Assembly: GCA_966211335.1 (NCBI GenBank)
Contig: CBIHNF010000001.1
Span: forward strand, 1,488,001 to 1,552,000
Length of the DNA: 64,000 nt
Reading direction: 5' to 3'
DNA from: JAPWJZ01 sp966211335
GTDB taxonomy: Bacteria > Pseudomonadota > Alphaproteobacteria > Micavibrionales > UBA2020
Part shown: positions 62,848 through 64,000 of the stretch, in pieces
Numbering within the stretch: the stretch's first letter is position 1
How the letters are laid out: each line of letters starts with the position of its first letter
The notes under the pieces: generated by a model
Databases searched by the model: none
What the model was told of the DNA's origin: nothing
The model's input: only the letters and a program-made list of their open reading frames with translations
Made by a program: the position numbers and the translations under genes

Positions 62848-64000
62848 TGGCGCAGCAGAAGCCATTCGGTGTGAAGGCAGATTTCCCGGCGCTGGCGCAG
62901 CAGGTTAACGGCCGTCTTGTGTCCTACCTCGACAGCGCCGCCTCCGCGCAGAAGCCGCAAGTCGTCATCGACACCATGAACCATGTGCTGACGACGCATT
63001 ACGCCAATGTGCATCGCGGCGTCTATTCCTTCAGCGCCGAAACCTCCACCGCCTTTGAGGCTGCGCGCGAAAAAACCGCAAAATTCCTGAATGCCGCATC
63101 GGAACGCGAAATCGTTTTCACGCGCAACACGACCGAGGCCATCAACCTCGTCGCCGCCACCTGGGGCCGTAAATTTTTGCAGGCTGGTGATGAAGTACTG
63201 CTGACCGAATTGGAACACCACGCCAATATCGTGCCCTGGCATATGCTGGCGCAGGAAAAAGGCGTTGTGCTGAAGGTCGTGCCGATCCTGCCGAACGGCG
63301 CGCTCGACATGGCAGCCTTCGACATGCTGCTAACAAAGAAAACCAAGCTCGTCGCCTTCACGCAGATGTCCAACGCCCTTGGCAGCATCACGGCGGCGGC
63401 GGATATTATCGCTATGGCGAAAGACGTCGGCGCGAAAACGCTGGTGGATGGCTCGCAAGGCATCGTCCACCTTGGCGCGGATGTGCAGAAGCTCGGTTGC
63501 GATTTCTATGTTTTCACCGGCCACAAGCTCTACGGCCCGACCGGCATCGGCGTGCTCTATGGCCGCGAAGAGCTGCTGAACGAGATGCCCCCCTATCAGG
63601 GTGGCGGGGAGATGATCGATCAGGTCAGCTTCGACACGATTACCTACAAGGAAGCGCCCTACCGATTTGAAGCTGGCACGCCGGCGATTGTGGAGGCTAT
63701 CGGCCTTGGCGCGGCGATTGATTATGTCTGCGGCCTCGATTACGCCAGCCATCTGGCGCAGGAACGTAAACTGCTGGCGGAGGCGGAAAAGCGCCTTATG
63801 GCGATTGAGGGGGTCCGCATCTTTTCCCAGGCACCCGACCGTGCGGCGATTTTGTCTTTCGGCATTGGCAAGGTGCATCCGCACGATATCGCGACCATTT
63901 TTGATCAATTGGGCCTCTGCGTGCGCGCCGGCCACCATTGCGCCCAGCCGCTGATGAAATGCCTTGGCGTAACGGCCACTGTACGCGCGTCATTTGCGAT
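62844..64000 (+). CDS. sufS: Cysteine desulfurase SufS (cut by window end)
   Basis: ATG 62844 overlaps the sufD stop (ATGATG). 385 codons are present; the C-terminal 25-30 residues lie beyond the window. SufS takes sulfur from cysteine for cluster assembly. PLP Lys228 is in FTGHKLYGPTGIG, the persulfide Cys366 in RAGHHCAQPLM, Asp202 in VDGSQGIVH, and His125 in ELEHHANIVPW. Position 174 is Gln (FTQMSNALG) where many SufS enzymes have His. SufE or other partners are not in the window. Confidence 0.95.
   Translation, partial: MMAQQKPFGVKADFPALAQQVNGRLVSYLDSAASAQKPQVVIDTMNHVLTTHYANVHRGVYSFSAETSTAFEAAREKTAKFLNAASEREIVFTRNTTEAINLVAATWGRKFLQAGDEVLLTELEHHANIVPWHMLAQEKGVVLKVVPILPNGALDMAAFDMLLTKKTKLVAFTQMSNALGSITAAADIIAMAKDVGAKTLVDGSQGIVHLGADVQKLGCDFYVFTGHKLYGPTGIGVLYGREELLNEMPPYQGGGEMIDQVSFDTITYKEAPYRFEAGTPAIVEAIGLGAAIDYVCGLDYASHLAQERKLLAEAEKRLMAIEGVRIFSQAPDRAAILSFGIGKVHPHDIATIFDQLGLCVRAGHHCAQPLMKCLGVTATVRASFA

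Overview
The window looks like a chromosomal segment of an alphaproteobacterium. It is GC-rich by eye and densely packed. The gene order is typical of that class: spc/alpha ribosomal operon, then Do-type protease, rarA, crcB, rluC and ATP12; also lysC-ptsP, prfA-prmC, a DUF4167 gene and clpB; and an Rrf2-sufBCDS cluster. RpoA starts with the residues usual for alphaproteobacteria, and ATP12, DUF1491 and DUF4167 proteins are families typical of the class. I cannot place it below class level with confidence. I found no tRNA, rRNA, CRISPR array, insertion sequence or prophage.

Layout. 1-7654: end of the spc operon (rpsH partial to rplO), an intrinsic terminator, secY-adk, a strong promoter, then rpsM-rpsK-rpoA-rplQ. 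7724-14130: a frame-broken acetyltransferase, a DegP-like protease, rarA, crcB, rluC, an AsmA-like protein and an ATP12 chaperone. 14114-19872 (mostly minus): mutL and a membrane protein, a small protein, an HTH protein, a two-module pentapeptide-repeat protein and a 5'-nucleotidase. 20045-20620: bolA-grxD. 20774-29188 (minus): a secreted protein, glmS, glmU, DUF3108, two ankyrin proteins and purA. 29380-38123: lysC, ptsP, a RodZ-like protein, ispG, prfA, prmC and DUF4167.

38199-40332 (minus) is a group of small envelope proteins: a Thr/Ser/Asp-rich secreted protein, two tandem RcnB-like proteins and a two-helix membrane protein. Most are separated by their own terminators. 40669-48300: clpB, a coupled aminopeptidase-NlpC/P60-GNAT operon, a YeiH-type transporter and a DUF1223 protein. 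48465-52523: rpmB, a divergent tgt, a degenerate GGDEF protein, upp, and a small membrane protein behind a structured leader. 52741-57930: a PAS histidine kinase, a Fur-family regulator, DUF1491, prfC, a VOC protein and a hypothetical protein. 58235-64000: an Rrf2/IscR-like regulator and sufB, sufC, sufD, sufS (cut by the window end).

The most unusual feature is an AT-rich gene at 60154-60765 wedged between sufB and sufC and overlapping both. It encodes a 203-residue protein with an RHKLIAH motif, resembling AbiU2-type HEPN proteins. A foreign-looking HEPN gene co-translated with iron-sulfur assembly genes is the best candidate here for something undescribed. Next in interest are a dyad upstream of the suf regulator, the structured leader near 51908-52001 with a possible ATT start, a Tgt with an altered substrate loop, and the envelope-protein cluster.
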